Origin: an uncultured cyanobacterium
GTDB taxonomy: Bacteria > Cyanobacteriota > Vampirovibrionia > Gastranaerophilales > Gastranaerophilaceae
Length of the DNA: 64,000 nt
Reading direction: 5' to 3'
Assembly (NCBI GenBank): GCA_902495705.1
Contig: CABUXT010000001.1
Coordinates: 1 to 64,000, forward strand
Both the position numbers and the translations under genes were made by a program. This document shows, in pieces, positions 8,131 to 17,100 of this stretch. Position 1 is the stretch's first letter. Every line of letters begins with the position of its first letter. The notes under the pieces were generated by a model. That model ran no database searches, was not told the DNA's origin, and saw only the letters and a program-made list of their open reading frames with translations.

Positions 8131-8931
8131 ATGCGAATACCCCCAATAAGACATAATACAGCGGTAACTACCGCCGTTTCTATTGTGAAAAATGGCAAAC
8201 ACGCAGTAAAACATGCTGTTAAACAAGCCGTTAAACAGGCTGTGGCGCAAACTTCAAAATACGCAATGCCATTACCCAAAAAAGAGACTAACAAAGCTGT
8301 AACAGTTTTATTAGCGGCAACAACACTTGTTCCGCAAATCAGTACAAGATTAGCAAAAATGGCAAGTGAACACGCAGAACCGATTGTGAATAGCGGTGAT
8401 ACATTTATTCGCAGAGCACCAAAATCTGCCACTAAAAAAGTTAAAGCAGCCGCTAAAAAAATTGTTCGCCCAAGTATTCCAAAATCAGCACGAACAGCAA
8501 AACTTATGGGCACAATAGAAAATTATGACGATAGTTTAACATCATCTTTTAACGAATTGCTACTTGATAACGAAAAGAAGAAAAATCCGCTAAATGGCAA
8601 AGCTAAAGTATTTTTGAAAAAAGCAAAAGAATACAATGTTAATCCTGCGGTTTTGATGGCAATTGCAATGCACGAATCTGCAAGAGGGGCATCCGAGGCT
8701 GCAAAAGTAAAACGTAATGTTGGCGGTGTAATGGGCGCTAAGGGTTTAAAGAAATTTAAAAGCGTAGATAGTTGTATTGAAGAAATGGCGCAAATTATCT
8801 CTAAACACCACCAAGAATCTAATATTAATACCGTTGAAGAGTTGGCAAATGCCGGCAAATACTGTACAAAATCCGAAGCCAAAGAGTGGAAAACAGGAGT
8901 AATGTATTACATACAAAATCTTTTGAGCTAA
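8131..8931 (+). CDS. Glucosaminidase-like cell wall protein
   Basis: A 266-residue protein. Residues about 10-150 are basic and Ala/Lys-rich with small repeats (HAVKHAVKQAVKQAV) and look disordered or helical. Residues about 160-266 resemble the LytG/FlgJ-type endo-beta-N-acetylglucosaminidase fold: VNPAVLMAIAMHESARGAS with the likely catalytic Glu182, then NVGGVMGAKGLKKFKS, EEMAQIISKHH and a final tyrosine-rich helix. No standard signal peptide is visible. The ATG at 8131 is preferred over 8125 because AAAAAGGA ends 8 nt before it, whereas 8125 would leave only 2 nt. It is convergent with the SLH gene. Confidence 0.7.
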   Translation: MRIPPIRHNTAVTTAVSIVKNGKHAVKHAVKQAVKQAVAQTSKYAMPLPKKETNKAVTVLLAATTLVPQISTRLAKMASEHAEPIVNSGDTFIRRAPKSATKKVKAAAKKIVRPSIPKSARTAKLMGTIENYDDSLTSSFNELLLDNEKKKNPLNGKAKVFLKKAKEYNVNPAVLMAIAMHESARGASEAAKVKRNVGGVMGAKGLKKFKSVDSCIEEMAQIISKHHQESNINTVEELANAGKYCTKSEAKEWKTGVMYYIQNLLS

Positions 8932-8940
8932 TCAAAATAA

Positions 8941-8978
8941 AAACCCGACACCTGCAAATTGTGCAAGTGTCGAGCTTT
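8941..8978. terminator. Bidirectional terminator between convergent genes
   Basis: CGACAC-C-TGCA pairs with TGCA-A-GTGTCG (8947-8972). On the minus strand GGGTTTTTATTTT follows, a good T tract for the SLH gene; on the plus strand AGCTTTT follows, weaker. Confidence 0.7.
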
Positions 8979-9007
8979 TGGGTGATGAAGATTAAACTAA
9001 GTTCCGG

Positions 9008-11035
9008 TTATTCATTGCAACCGAATGCAATAGTAATGTGTTCCCTAGGATTTACTGCAGATATTTTATATCCGCGAGGGTCAACAAGGTAAGCAAATTC
9101 ATCACCTGTAGTTTGGAACAAGCCCATAGTACCTGATAGGGCAGTTCTTGTTACGTCAATCGGTGCTTTAACGGTTTCAAACAAACCATCGCCCAAGCTT
9201 CTTGCAGCAGCTCCGAATTGACCTTGGAAAGCGTGACCGAGCATATAACCTGCATCGTTAGAGACGTTTTCTACAGCGTTACCAACGTTTGTGATGATAC
9301 CGCCTGCAGTTCTACCGACAACACCAACCAAAGAACCTGCCCAAGTGAATGGCATTTCAACTACTCTTGCCACAGGGTTTACATTTTTAGATTTATTTAC
9401 CTGAGCTTGCAAGATTTGTTTAGGTAATTTAGTTTTGCAATCACCGTTTTTAATTTCTGTGAAAGCAAGTTTCAATGCACCTTTTTCACAGCCTGAAGGT
9501 CTGATTACTTCAACAACCTGACCTGTAACGGTTGAACCGCAAGGATAAGTTACGCCGTTGATAGTAATATCTTCAAGAGTGTTTGCTCTAAAGTATTGAC
9601 CTACGTGAGAAGATTTTGCTGTCAATTGGTCAATCATTGAAAGTTTCAATGTTGGGATTTTTACGATTTCTTCGTGTTCAATCAACGCATTTTTCTCTAT
9701 CGGACAAGCTGGACAAATATTGTTTGCTGTTTTCGGATTTGTGTCATAACCAAGAGCTACACGAACGGTTTGCATCATTGATGCAATATCAGCACGAGAT
9801 GCATCTTTGTTTGGCATAATCATATTTGGAGTAGGTGAATCTTTCAATGCACCGTTTTGCAAAGATTTTGCTACAGGAATCCTTGCCCATTCAGGAACTT
9901 TGTTTCCGTCAGCATATTTGCTCAAGATTTCATCCGCTTTACATTTATCGATGTCACAGTTCATACCTTTTGCAATTGATGTCAACGCTTCTACACGTGA
10001 AACATTTGCTTTTGGTTTGAATGTTTTGTTTGGATAACCTTTCAAAAGATTTTCGTCAACGGCTTTTGCAATTGCAGCATTTGCCCAGTTGTTACGCGGA
10101 ACATCTTTGAACATTGTTTGTCTATCCATATCACAATTCATGTTGAAACCTTTAACAAGCATTGTTGCAAATTCAGCACGAGAGATGTTTCTGTTTGGCT
10201 TGAATAATCCGTCAGGATAACCTACAACAACATCGTTTGTTGCCAATTTGTCAATGTCACAAGCTGCCCAATGACTGTTAGGAACATCAGGGAACATACA
10301 ACCACCTAATGGAGCTGCTGCACCTGTGATATTTTGGATTTGTTGCGGAATTTCATAAGGAATTAATGTCTTTTTAACCGCATTAATTGAATTTGCAGAT
10401 TGAATGTCTATCGGACAAGCATTGCCGTCCATTTTACGTTCGTTTCTGTCTATTGTTATACCATTGTATTTGTTAGGTTCTTCGTTCAAGCATGGCATTT
10501 GAGCAGCCGCACCTGTAACTTGTCCGTCAGTTGCAACTGTTGCACCGCTGATGTTTGAAGACATTCTGCTTGCAGGACAGCCTTTCAATTGTTTTTCTGT
10601 TGAAAAGATTGAGTTTGCAGGTTCTCCGACATAGTTGTTTGTACCGTATACAGCTTGTGGATAGCCGTAAACTTGTTTCATTTCAGCTTTGTCAGGTTTT
10701 CCTGTTTGCGGACACAATGCAGTTGATGGAACAGCAGGTTTGTCACAGCTTATTTCATCAGGGCAGCCGCAATCTTTCTTCTTGGTTGGACATGGGTCTT
10801 TTTTCTTGCAAGGTGCTTCTTGCTTTTTGCATCCACATTCAGGCAAAGCTTTTTTACACTTTGTACAAGTTTGTGGTTGAGCTTGTTCCACAGGACATGC
10901 AGGGCCTGTGACTACCGGTAATTGTTCGGCAGGTGCAGGTGTTTTGCATGGGCAAGCTGCCATTACTGGAGTCAAGGAACACGTTGCTATTCCAAGCGTA
11001 ATAGCAGCTGCCAGAGTTAGTTTTTTAATTGACAT
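9008..11035 (-). CDS. SLH-domain surface protein with cysteine-rich N-terminal region
   Basis: A 675-residue exported protein. Signal peptide 1-26 ends in TPVMA. Residues 27-115 are very rich in Cys, Pro and Lys (CPCK, CTKC, ECGCKK, CGCPDE), suggesting disulphides or metal binding. Three S-layer homology domains follow at about 247-299 (FPDVPNSHWA, VVGYPDGLFKPNRNISRAEF), 307-358 (FKDVPRNNWA, LLKGYPNKTFKP) and 373-430. In diderm cyanobacterial relatives SLH domains bind peptidoglycan-linked polymer. The C-terminal third holds a beta module plus glycine-zipper helices related to those of the gene at 3079 and ends with VNPREHITIAFG. No porin barrel is apparent. The start at 11035 has an AAGGAGG site 7 nt upstream; the longer frame has none. 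Confidence 0.85.
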   Translation of the reverse strand: MSIKKLTLAAAITLGIATCSLTPVMAACPCKTPAPAEQLPVVTGPACPVEQAQPQTCTKCKKALPECGCKKQEAPCKKKDPCPTKKKDCGCPDEISCDKPAVPSTALCPQTGKPDKAEMKQVYGYPQAVYGTNNYVGEPANSIFSTEKQLKGCPASRMSSNISGATVATDGQVTGAAAQMPCLNEEPNKYNGITIDRNERKMDGNACPIDIQSANSINAVKKTLIPYEIPQQIQNITGAAAPLGGCMFPDVPNSHWAACDIDKLATNDVVVGYPDGLFKPNRNISRAEFATMLVKGFNMNCDMDRQTMFKDVPRNNWANAAIAKAVDENLLKGYPNKTFKPKANVSRVEALTSIAKGMNCDIDKCKADEILSKYADGNKVPEWARIPVAKSLQNGALKDSPTPNMIMPNKDASRADIASMMQTVRVALGYDTNPKTANNICPACPIEKNALIEHEEIVKIPTLKLSMIDQLTAKSSHVGQYFRANTLEDITINGVTYPCGSTVTGQVVEVIRPSGCEKGALKLAFTEIKNGDCKTKLPKQILQAQVNKSKNVNPVARVVEMPFTWAGSLVGVVGRTAGGIITNVGNAVENVSNDAGYMLGHAFQGQFGAAARSLGDGLFETVKAPIDVTRTALSGTMGLFQTTGDEFAYLVDPRGYKISAVNPREHITIAFGCNE

Positions 11036-11292
11036 TTTTACCTCCTTGTTTGTGTGAGTTTTGTTTAAAATAAACAAAAGTTTTATTTAAAAAACAAACT
11101 TATACCAGATTATGTACTTTTCAGGAGGTTTAAAACATTAGCGAAAGTAACTATTCGACAGGCTAATATTTGAACTACTAATATTGTAACAATTTATTGC
11201 AAACACTTGCAAAATAAGCAAAATTTTTGTATTTTATTTGTTTATATATATGTGTGTGAAGTTTCAAGCAGTTTACTGCGTGAAGGAGTGTT

Positions 11293-11439
11293 ATGTACAG
11301 CAAAGAATTTATGAAATTTTTGTTTGAATATCAAAAAGATGATTTTAAACCTAAAGAACCAGAATGTCGTGAAATTAGGTTTAAAAGTAACCGTGGCGGA
11401 AAATTAGCAGAAGTTTTCGTTACTGAAAAATGTGAATAA
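11293..11439 (+). CDS. Small hypothetical protein, 48 residues
   Basis: A short ORF, ATG to TAA, with GAAGGAG 5 nt upstream. It encodes a charged protein beginning MYSKEFMKFLFEYQKDD and ending VFVTEKCE, with two cysteines. No family is recognised. Support is the good ribosome binding site, a plausible composition and its place in an otherwise empty gap between divergent units. Confidence 0.5.
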   Translation: MYSKEFMKFLFEYQKDDFKPKEPECREIRFKSNRGGKLAEVFVTEKCE

Positions 11440-11474
11440 TTTACAGACTTTAGACCCCATTTTTAGTCGAAATT

Positions 11475-11693
11475 TTATAATGTAAAATTTAGCAAATCAA
11501 TAATAGTAGTATCAAGAGCCTCGGAAATTCTAACCAAGGTTGAATATTTTGGGTCAATTGTGCCACATTCTATACGGCTGATAGTTCGCGTTGTCAGTCC
11601 GGTTTTTAGCGACAAATCAAGCTGAGATAGATTTTGTTTGTTTCTCAGGTATTTTATTTTGTAACCAAGTTTTAGAAAATCTTCATTATTCAT
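11475..11693 (-). CDS. XRE-family helix-turn-helix regulator
   Basis: A 72-residue protein that is a single Cro/C1-type DNA-binding domain: GYKIKYLRNKQNLSQLDLS, then the recognition helix region KTGLTTRTISRIECG, then PKYSTLVRISEALDTTIIDLL. Proteins this short usually bind DNA as dimers and often regulate their own promoter. It lies 15 bp downstream of pncC on the same strand and is probably transcribed with it. No toxin partner is adjacent, so a toxin-antitoxin role is not supported. Confidence 0.88.
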   Translation of the reverse strand: MNNEDFLKLGYKIKYLRNKQNLSQLDLSLKTGLTTRTISRIECGTIDPKYSTLVRISEALDTTIIDLLNFTL

Positions 11694-11708
11694 TTTCTAA
11701 TGATATAT

Positions 11709-12194
11709 TTATATTCTATCTTTTGTCAAGGTGTCAAGAGCTAGTTTCAGTGCTTGGTTTGCAAATTGTTCTTTCATTTCTTTGCGTGGCAAATTCGGAG
11801 AAAGTTTCACTTCCTTGATTGTGGTAATTCCTTTATATCTGATTGAAATATAAACTAAGCCAACCGGTTTTTCTTTTGTTCCGCCTGTCGGTCCTGCAAT
11901 ACCTGTTGTACATAGGGCGATATCACAGTCTGTTGCGTTTTCCAAACCTTCTGCCATCGCTTGAGCACACTGTTCACTAACTGCACCAAAATTATTTAAA
12001 ATATCCCAACTTACGCCTAAAATCTTATGTTTAGCCTCATTTGCGTAAGTTACAAAATTCAACTTGACATACTCAGAACTGCCTGAAACATCTGTCAATT
12101 TTGAGCTTAGCAATCCGCCTGTGCAAGATTCTGCCGTCGCGACTGTTAATTTGTTTTTGATTAAGTATTTTCCTAATTCTTCTTCTAAAGACAT
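11709..12194 (-). CDS. pncC: Nicotinamide-nucleotide amidase (CinA C-terminal domain, PncC)
   Basis: A 161-residue protein equal to the stand-alone CinA C-terminal domain. It deamidates nicotinamide mononucleotide to nicotinate mononucleotide in pyridine nucleotide recycling. Family motifs are ATAESCTGGLLSSKLTDVSG near the N-terminus, with the catalytic Ser, and CTTGIAGPTGGT followed by KPVGLVYIS. The start at 12194 (MSLEEELG) is chosen because the longer frame runs into repeat DNA and AAAGGAG lies upstream of this ATG. It is followed by the XRE regulator gene. Confidence 0.92.
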   Translation of the reverse strand: MSLEEELGKYLIKNKLTVATAESCTGGLLSSKLTDVSGSSEYVKLNFVTYANEAKHKILGVSWDILNNFGAVSEQCAQAMAEGLENATDCDIALCTTGIAGPTGGTKEKPVGLVYISIRYKGITTIKEVKLSPNLPRKEMKEQFANQALKLALDTLTKDRI

Positions 12195-12631
12195 TTTTCG
12201 GCACTCCTTTTTAGTTGAATTTCCACCAAACAGAATATCACAAAAGTCTATCCAAGGCATTAAACATAGGGGGACATGCTGGAGCAACATATCAGGATGT
12301 CACCCTGAACAGCAAGTGCAGAGTGCGAAACGAAGTGGATGCATGTTTTATGCGACAGCGTAGATTCAGGGTCTGGTCTATCCATTTGATTTTAGTCATG
12401 CTGAACTCGTTTCAGCATCTCTAATAAAACATATTAGTCTTATGCAAAATTTATAATATTAGAGACCCTGAAATAAATTCAGGGTGACTAACTAGTCTAA
12501 AATCAACATTGATAGATTCTGAATAGCAAGAAAATTTTGTGTTCGTAAACTCACACGAATTTTCTAAGCTTTCAGAATGACATAGCTTTTGGTTGGTCGG
12601 CATTGCAATGCCAACAAAGGAATCTCCACTT
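12195..12631. repeat. Repeat cluster between radA and pncC
   Basis: Holds a copy at 12299-12374 of the unit found inverted at 6481-6560; short CTGAA/TTCAG palindromes at about 12397-12425 and 12460-12491; the full long palindrome at 12499-12583; and a TCGGCATTGCAATGCC hairpin near 12598-12613. No gene is visible, although long frames run through the repeats. Confidence 0.75.
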
Positions 12632-14002
12632 TTAACTCGGAGAAATACAAGCGGTAATTGCATCGATTAACCTTTTTACCGGAACAATGTTAATCTTATC
12701 ATTGGTAATATTTCTGTTTGCGTAAGGGATAATCGCCTTTTTGAACCCTGATGTAACAGCTTCATTCAGACGTTTTTCAATATTACTTACAGGATGAATC
12801 TCGCCTGACAAACCGATTTCACCAATGATTACCGTTTGAGGGTCAACCACAACATCGCGAGCGCAAGTGGCAATTGCAATAGCTATCCCCAAATCAGCAC
12901 TCGGTTCATCAATTTCAATTCCGCCCATAACATTCACATAAACATCTTGTTTTGAAAGGTTTAAACCGACTCTTTTTTCCAAAACCGCCAAAATCTGCAA
13001 CAATCTGCTGTTATCAACCCCATTTGTCACTCGGCGCGGAGTCGGATATGGAGTTGTGCCGACAAGTGCCTGAATTTCAACCAAAAGCGGACGAGTTCCT
13101 TCGTTTGTAACAATGATGGCACTCCCGGGGATTGCATCTTGAGAACGCTCATTTAAAAACAATTCGTTCGGATTTTTCACTTCCACAAGCCCTTGAGTTT
13201 GCATTTCAAAAATTCCAACTTCTGAAGTATTACCAAAACGGTTTTTCATAGAGCGCAACATTCTGTAAGACTTGTATTTGTCGCCCTCAAACGAAATAAC
13301 CGTATCTACCATGTGTTCTAAAATCTTTGGACCTGCGATATTGCCGTCTTTTGTCACGTGTCCGATTACAATTGTTGTAATTCCGCGATTTTTGGCAATT
13401 TGCATCAAAATATTACAACATTCTCGAATTTGTGACACACTACCTGCTGAACTTGAAATAGTTTGAGAATAAATCGCCTGAATACTGTCTATCACAATCA
13501 TATCAGGTTGAAGTTCATCAATTTGAGCGCGAATACTTTCCAAATTTGTTTGCGGATAAATATATAAATTTTCGGCATTTATTCCTAATCTGTTGGCGCG
13601 GAGTTTCAATTGACTTGCGGATTCTTCTGCTGAAACATAAAGAATTTTTTGACCGTTTTTGCACAACTCACCGCTTGTTTGGAGCAAAATTGTAGATTTA
13701 CCGATTCCGGGGTCACCTGCAATCAACACCAACGAGCCTTGAACAAGTCCACCCCCAAGGATTCGGTCAAATTCAGAAATATTTGTACTTATTCTAACCT
13801 CTTCTCCAATATGAATATCATTGATTAGAGAAGGTTTTGTATCATTTGCAATCCCTTGCGGTGAGATATTTTGAGGTTTTAAATTATTTTGAATTTCTTC
13901 CGTAAAACTTCCCCACGAACCACATTCAGGGCATTTACCCAAATATCCTGCTGATTCATAACCGCATTGCTGACATATCCATTTTGATTTTACTTTAGCC
14001 AT
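12632..14002 (-). CDS. radA: DNA repair protein RadA/Sms
   Basis: A RecA-like ATPase that acts as a branch-migration helicase in recombinational repair. The 456 residues match the family. Seen in order: a zinc finger with Cys10, Cys13, Cys24 and Cys27; Walker A GDPGIGKST at 96-104; a Walker B region PDMIVIDSIQAIY; the RadA-specific KNRFG motif at about 250; and a C-terminal Lon-protease-like domain (VNVMGGIEIDEPSADLGIA, EIGLSGEIHPV). The ATG at 14002 has no Shine-Dalgarno sequence but has a TATAAT box 6 nt upstream. Confidence 0.96.
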   Translation of the reverse strand: MAKVKSKWICQQCGYESAGYLGKCPECGSWGSFTEEIQNNLKPQNISPQGIANDTKPSLINDIHIGEEVRISTNISEFDRILGGGLVQGSLVLIAGDPGIGKSTILLQTSGELCKNGQKILYVSAEESASQLKLRANRLGINAENLYIYPQTNLESIRAQIDELQPDMIVIDSIQAIYSQTISSSAGSVSQIRECCNILMQIAKNRGITTIVIGHVTKDGNIAGPKILEHMVDTVISFEGDKYKSYRMLRSMKNRFGNTSEVGIFEMQTQGLVEVKNPNELFLNERSQDAIPGSAIIVTNEGTRPLLVEIQALVGTTPYPTPRRVTNGVDNSRLLQILAVLEKRVGLNLSKQDVYVNVMGGIEIDEPSADLGIAIAIATCARDVVVDPQTVIIGEIGLSGEIHPVSNIEKRLNEAVTSGFKKAIIPYANRNITNDKINIVPVKRLIDAITACISPS

Positions 14003-14008
14003 AGTTTA

Positions 14009-14036
14009 ATTATATCCTTAAATCCGCCGTTGTAAA
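14009..14036 (-). promoter_or_regulatory. Promoter giving a predicted leaderless radA mRNA
   Basis: On the minus strand TTTACA (14036-14031), a 16-nt spacer and TATAAT (14014-14009), with 6 nt to the ATG at 14002. Confidence 0.6.
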
Positions 14037-14123
14037 CTAATGTAACAAAAAGGCTCGTATTATTAAAGTAGTCAGCAAAATTGCCGTATAGACATGTAAG
14101 TGTAAAAGAAGAAAGTAAATGTT

Positions 14124-17100
14124 ATGTGCGCAGAAAATGTCAATTTGAATCTGAACAAAGGTAAACTAGGTCAAGCTGATTTGAATCAAATCAAAGGCGG
14201 ACTAAAGCGTGAGCAAATCAAAGATAAAGCTATGCTTGCAATTTTTGACGCTTTGGATGACGGCAATCATGTTCTTGATGAAAAAGAGATTTCAAAATTG
14301 AAAACTCAATTACAAGAAGCTGCGAAAAACAGTAATCTTTCTAAAAATGAAGCCGAAAAATTTTTGAAAAACTTGTTTGGTGATAAAAAAGATAAAAATA
14401 TCACTAACGAAGACTTGTTCAAATTTATCAATACACTGACCGATAACAGCAAAAATATTAAAAACTCTACCGCAACAAAAGAAAACGGACAAGATGTAAT
14501 CACAACCGAATACAAAGACGGTTCTGTTGAAAAAATTTACCCTGACACAAAGAAAAAAGTCATAATCAAAGACAACAAAACTTCTACTTATACAGCAGAT
14601 AACACTCTTCAAAAAGAAGAATATTTTGACAAAGACGGCAATGCTGTTACTACAACTTTCACTGACGGAAAACCTCAGAAAAAGACAGTTAAAACTCAAA
14701 CAGAAACTTTGTACTATGAAGTTTCTGATAAAGGTGAAAAACTTGTAAAACGTGAAAATAACCAAAACAAAGCCACAACCGATTATGAATATGATGAAAA
14801 AGAAGGCACTGTTAATGAAACTGAACAAAATGGCAATGTAACAACAAAAAGAGTAAGACGCAACGGCAATGTTGAAACTCAAACCTCAGTAGAGAAGTTG
14901 GAAGATTCTACTGTAGAAACAGTTACAGATGCTAACGGTAATGTTACCAAAACAACAGTAAATTCTGATGGGAAACGCATAAGACAAGAAAAAACAATCG
15001 ACGGCAAAACTTATGTTGCCGAATACGATGGCAACGGTAACACAAAAGTTGTTGTACAAAATGGTGAAAGTATTGCACATCTTGCTAAAATCTTTGATGT
15101 TAAACAAGGTGACATCATTGAAGTAAACGAACCTGACGGCAAAGTTCATCAAAAAGGTTCTACAAAATTTTTCCGCGTTGGTGATACAGTTTTGATTCCA
15201 AAAGAATTGGAAGCCGATGATAAAAACTTAACCAACCGCAAAAGCAGTGCTGATACAATTGGCGACTACAAAGAAGATATGGCAGAAATCCGCCGTAAAC
15301 AACAAGAACGTGCAGCAAGAGCCAGAGAAAAAGCACAAGAGGCAAAAGTTCATGAGGCTGAACAAAAGAAAAAAGCTTCAAGAGCAATAAGTTTCACTTG
15401 CAAACAAAAGAATTTCACAGAAGTTGCCAAACAAAATTTGGCAAGCCAAGGAGTTAAAAATCCGACTAAAAAACAATTAGAAGACAGAATTGCGCAATTA
15501 AAGAAATTAAATCCAAACTTAAAAGACGGTCAAATTCAAGGTAAAAGAATTACTGTTCCGTGTTCTGAAGAGACATACAACAGGGTTGTCGGCAGACAAA
15601 AAGAAGTAACCGAAATCAACAAAAATATGCGCAACAACAGAACCGCAAAAGGTATCGCAAATAATTTATATAAAATTTGTGATGACAATGCTGCTGCGAT
15701 AGACAAACCGATATTTTGGAACGAATTGAAAAAGGTTAATAAAAATAACGTTGTGGCTGTCCTAGATAACTATGACAAAGTTTTAGAAAAACACACAGGC
15801 GATTCATCTTTACTTGATACAATTTGTTCAGAAGTCGGAGCATCAAACACAAACAGACAAAAAGCCCTTAACCATATTTATAATTCATTGGAACAAGCTG
15901 CAAAAGAAGCAGGTGTTTCTCAAGCTGATTTAAAAAGTGCAAGGAAGAAATTTTCAACAAGTATGCAGCACGAATTTGACAAAATCGGTCGTATTGATAC
16001 AAAAGAAATGGATAAAGCCGTAGACTTTTTGCGTGGCGCAACTGCAGCAGCAAAAGTTACTAAAGGTCAAGGTTCAATTTCTACAAGAGCTGCCATGAAA
16101 TCTTTCTTGAATGGTGAAGATGGTTTGGTAGCACTCAATAAAGATGTTCAAAAACAATACAAAGATGCAAGAGATAAAGAAGGCTGGGTTGCTAAAACAG
16201 GTGACTGGGTTTGCGGATTGTTCGGCTGTACAACTATTGCCGATATGGACAAAAAGCTTGGCAAACACGCAGCTGACGTGAAAAAACTTGTAGCTGCCGC
16301 AAATAAAAACGATGAAGCAACTTTCAAAAAATTATATAAACAAACTTTCGGAATTGATTTTAATCCAAAAATGATTCAAGCTCGCCAAACAGCAAGAATC
16401 AACTACGAATCTGCTGCTGCATTTGACGCATCATACAAAGCCTTTGCAGGATTGGAATCAAAGACAAAGAATATGAATTACCAGTCTTTGCGTAACGAAT
16501 TGAAAAAATCTTTCAAATACTCAGATTCTGATATTGATACATTGATTAAATCTTACGCACAAAGCAAAGGTATGGACTCAGCATCTCAAGCTGATAAAAA
16601 GTATGTTTTGGATTCATTTATCAAAGAATCTAAACAACAGTATTTAAAAGAATTTCAAAAATTGTCTAAAGGTAAAACTTTAGAACAAATGGGCAAAGAT
16701 GTTGATTTGTTGACAAAAAGCGCTTACGGCACAAACGATATCGTAAAAGATGTTATCAAATTCAACGAAAACCAACAAATGACCGAAATGGTGACTTCCG
16801 CTGCTTTTGAAATCGCAGGTACTATTGCATTGCAATTTGTTCCGGGACTAGGACAAATGGCAGCCGCAAAACTTGCAGTAAGTGCTGCTAAATGGGGTGC
16901 TCGCGGTGTAAAAATTGCAACTTACGCAACTAAAGCTGCAAAAGCAATGAAAACCGTATCAACTGCAATGAATGCAACTAAGAAAGCAAAAATCGTAACT
17001 CAAATGGCTACAGCAGGCGTTGCAACAGCAGCAGTTAATTTGTCAAATAAAAAAGACGTCAAAGAAACAATGAGAAAAACTTTGATGAATATGTCATTTG

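Noticed and set aside
9218..10911. Plus-strand ORFs within the SLH gene
   Set aside because: They are antisense to a well supported exported protein and lack domains and ribosome binding sites.
11475..12194. XRE regulator plus pncC as a toxin-antitoxin pair
   Set aside because: The neighbour is a metabolic amidase with intact family motifs, not a toxin.
12299..12583. ORFs running through the repeat cluster
   Set aside because: The translations only read repeat DNA, differ in frame from copy to copy and have no start signals.
14306..15152. Several long minus-strand ORFs rich in Phe, Ile and Val
   Set aside because: They are antisense to the Lys/Asp-rich repeats of the giant gene and reflect its codon composition.
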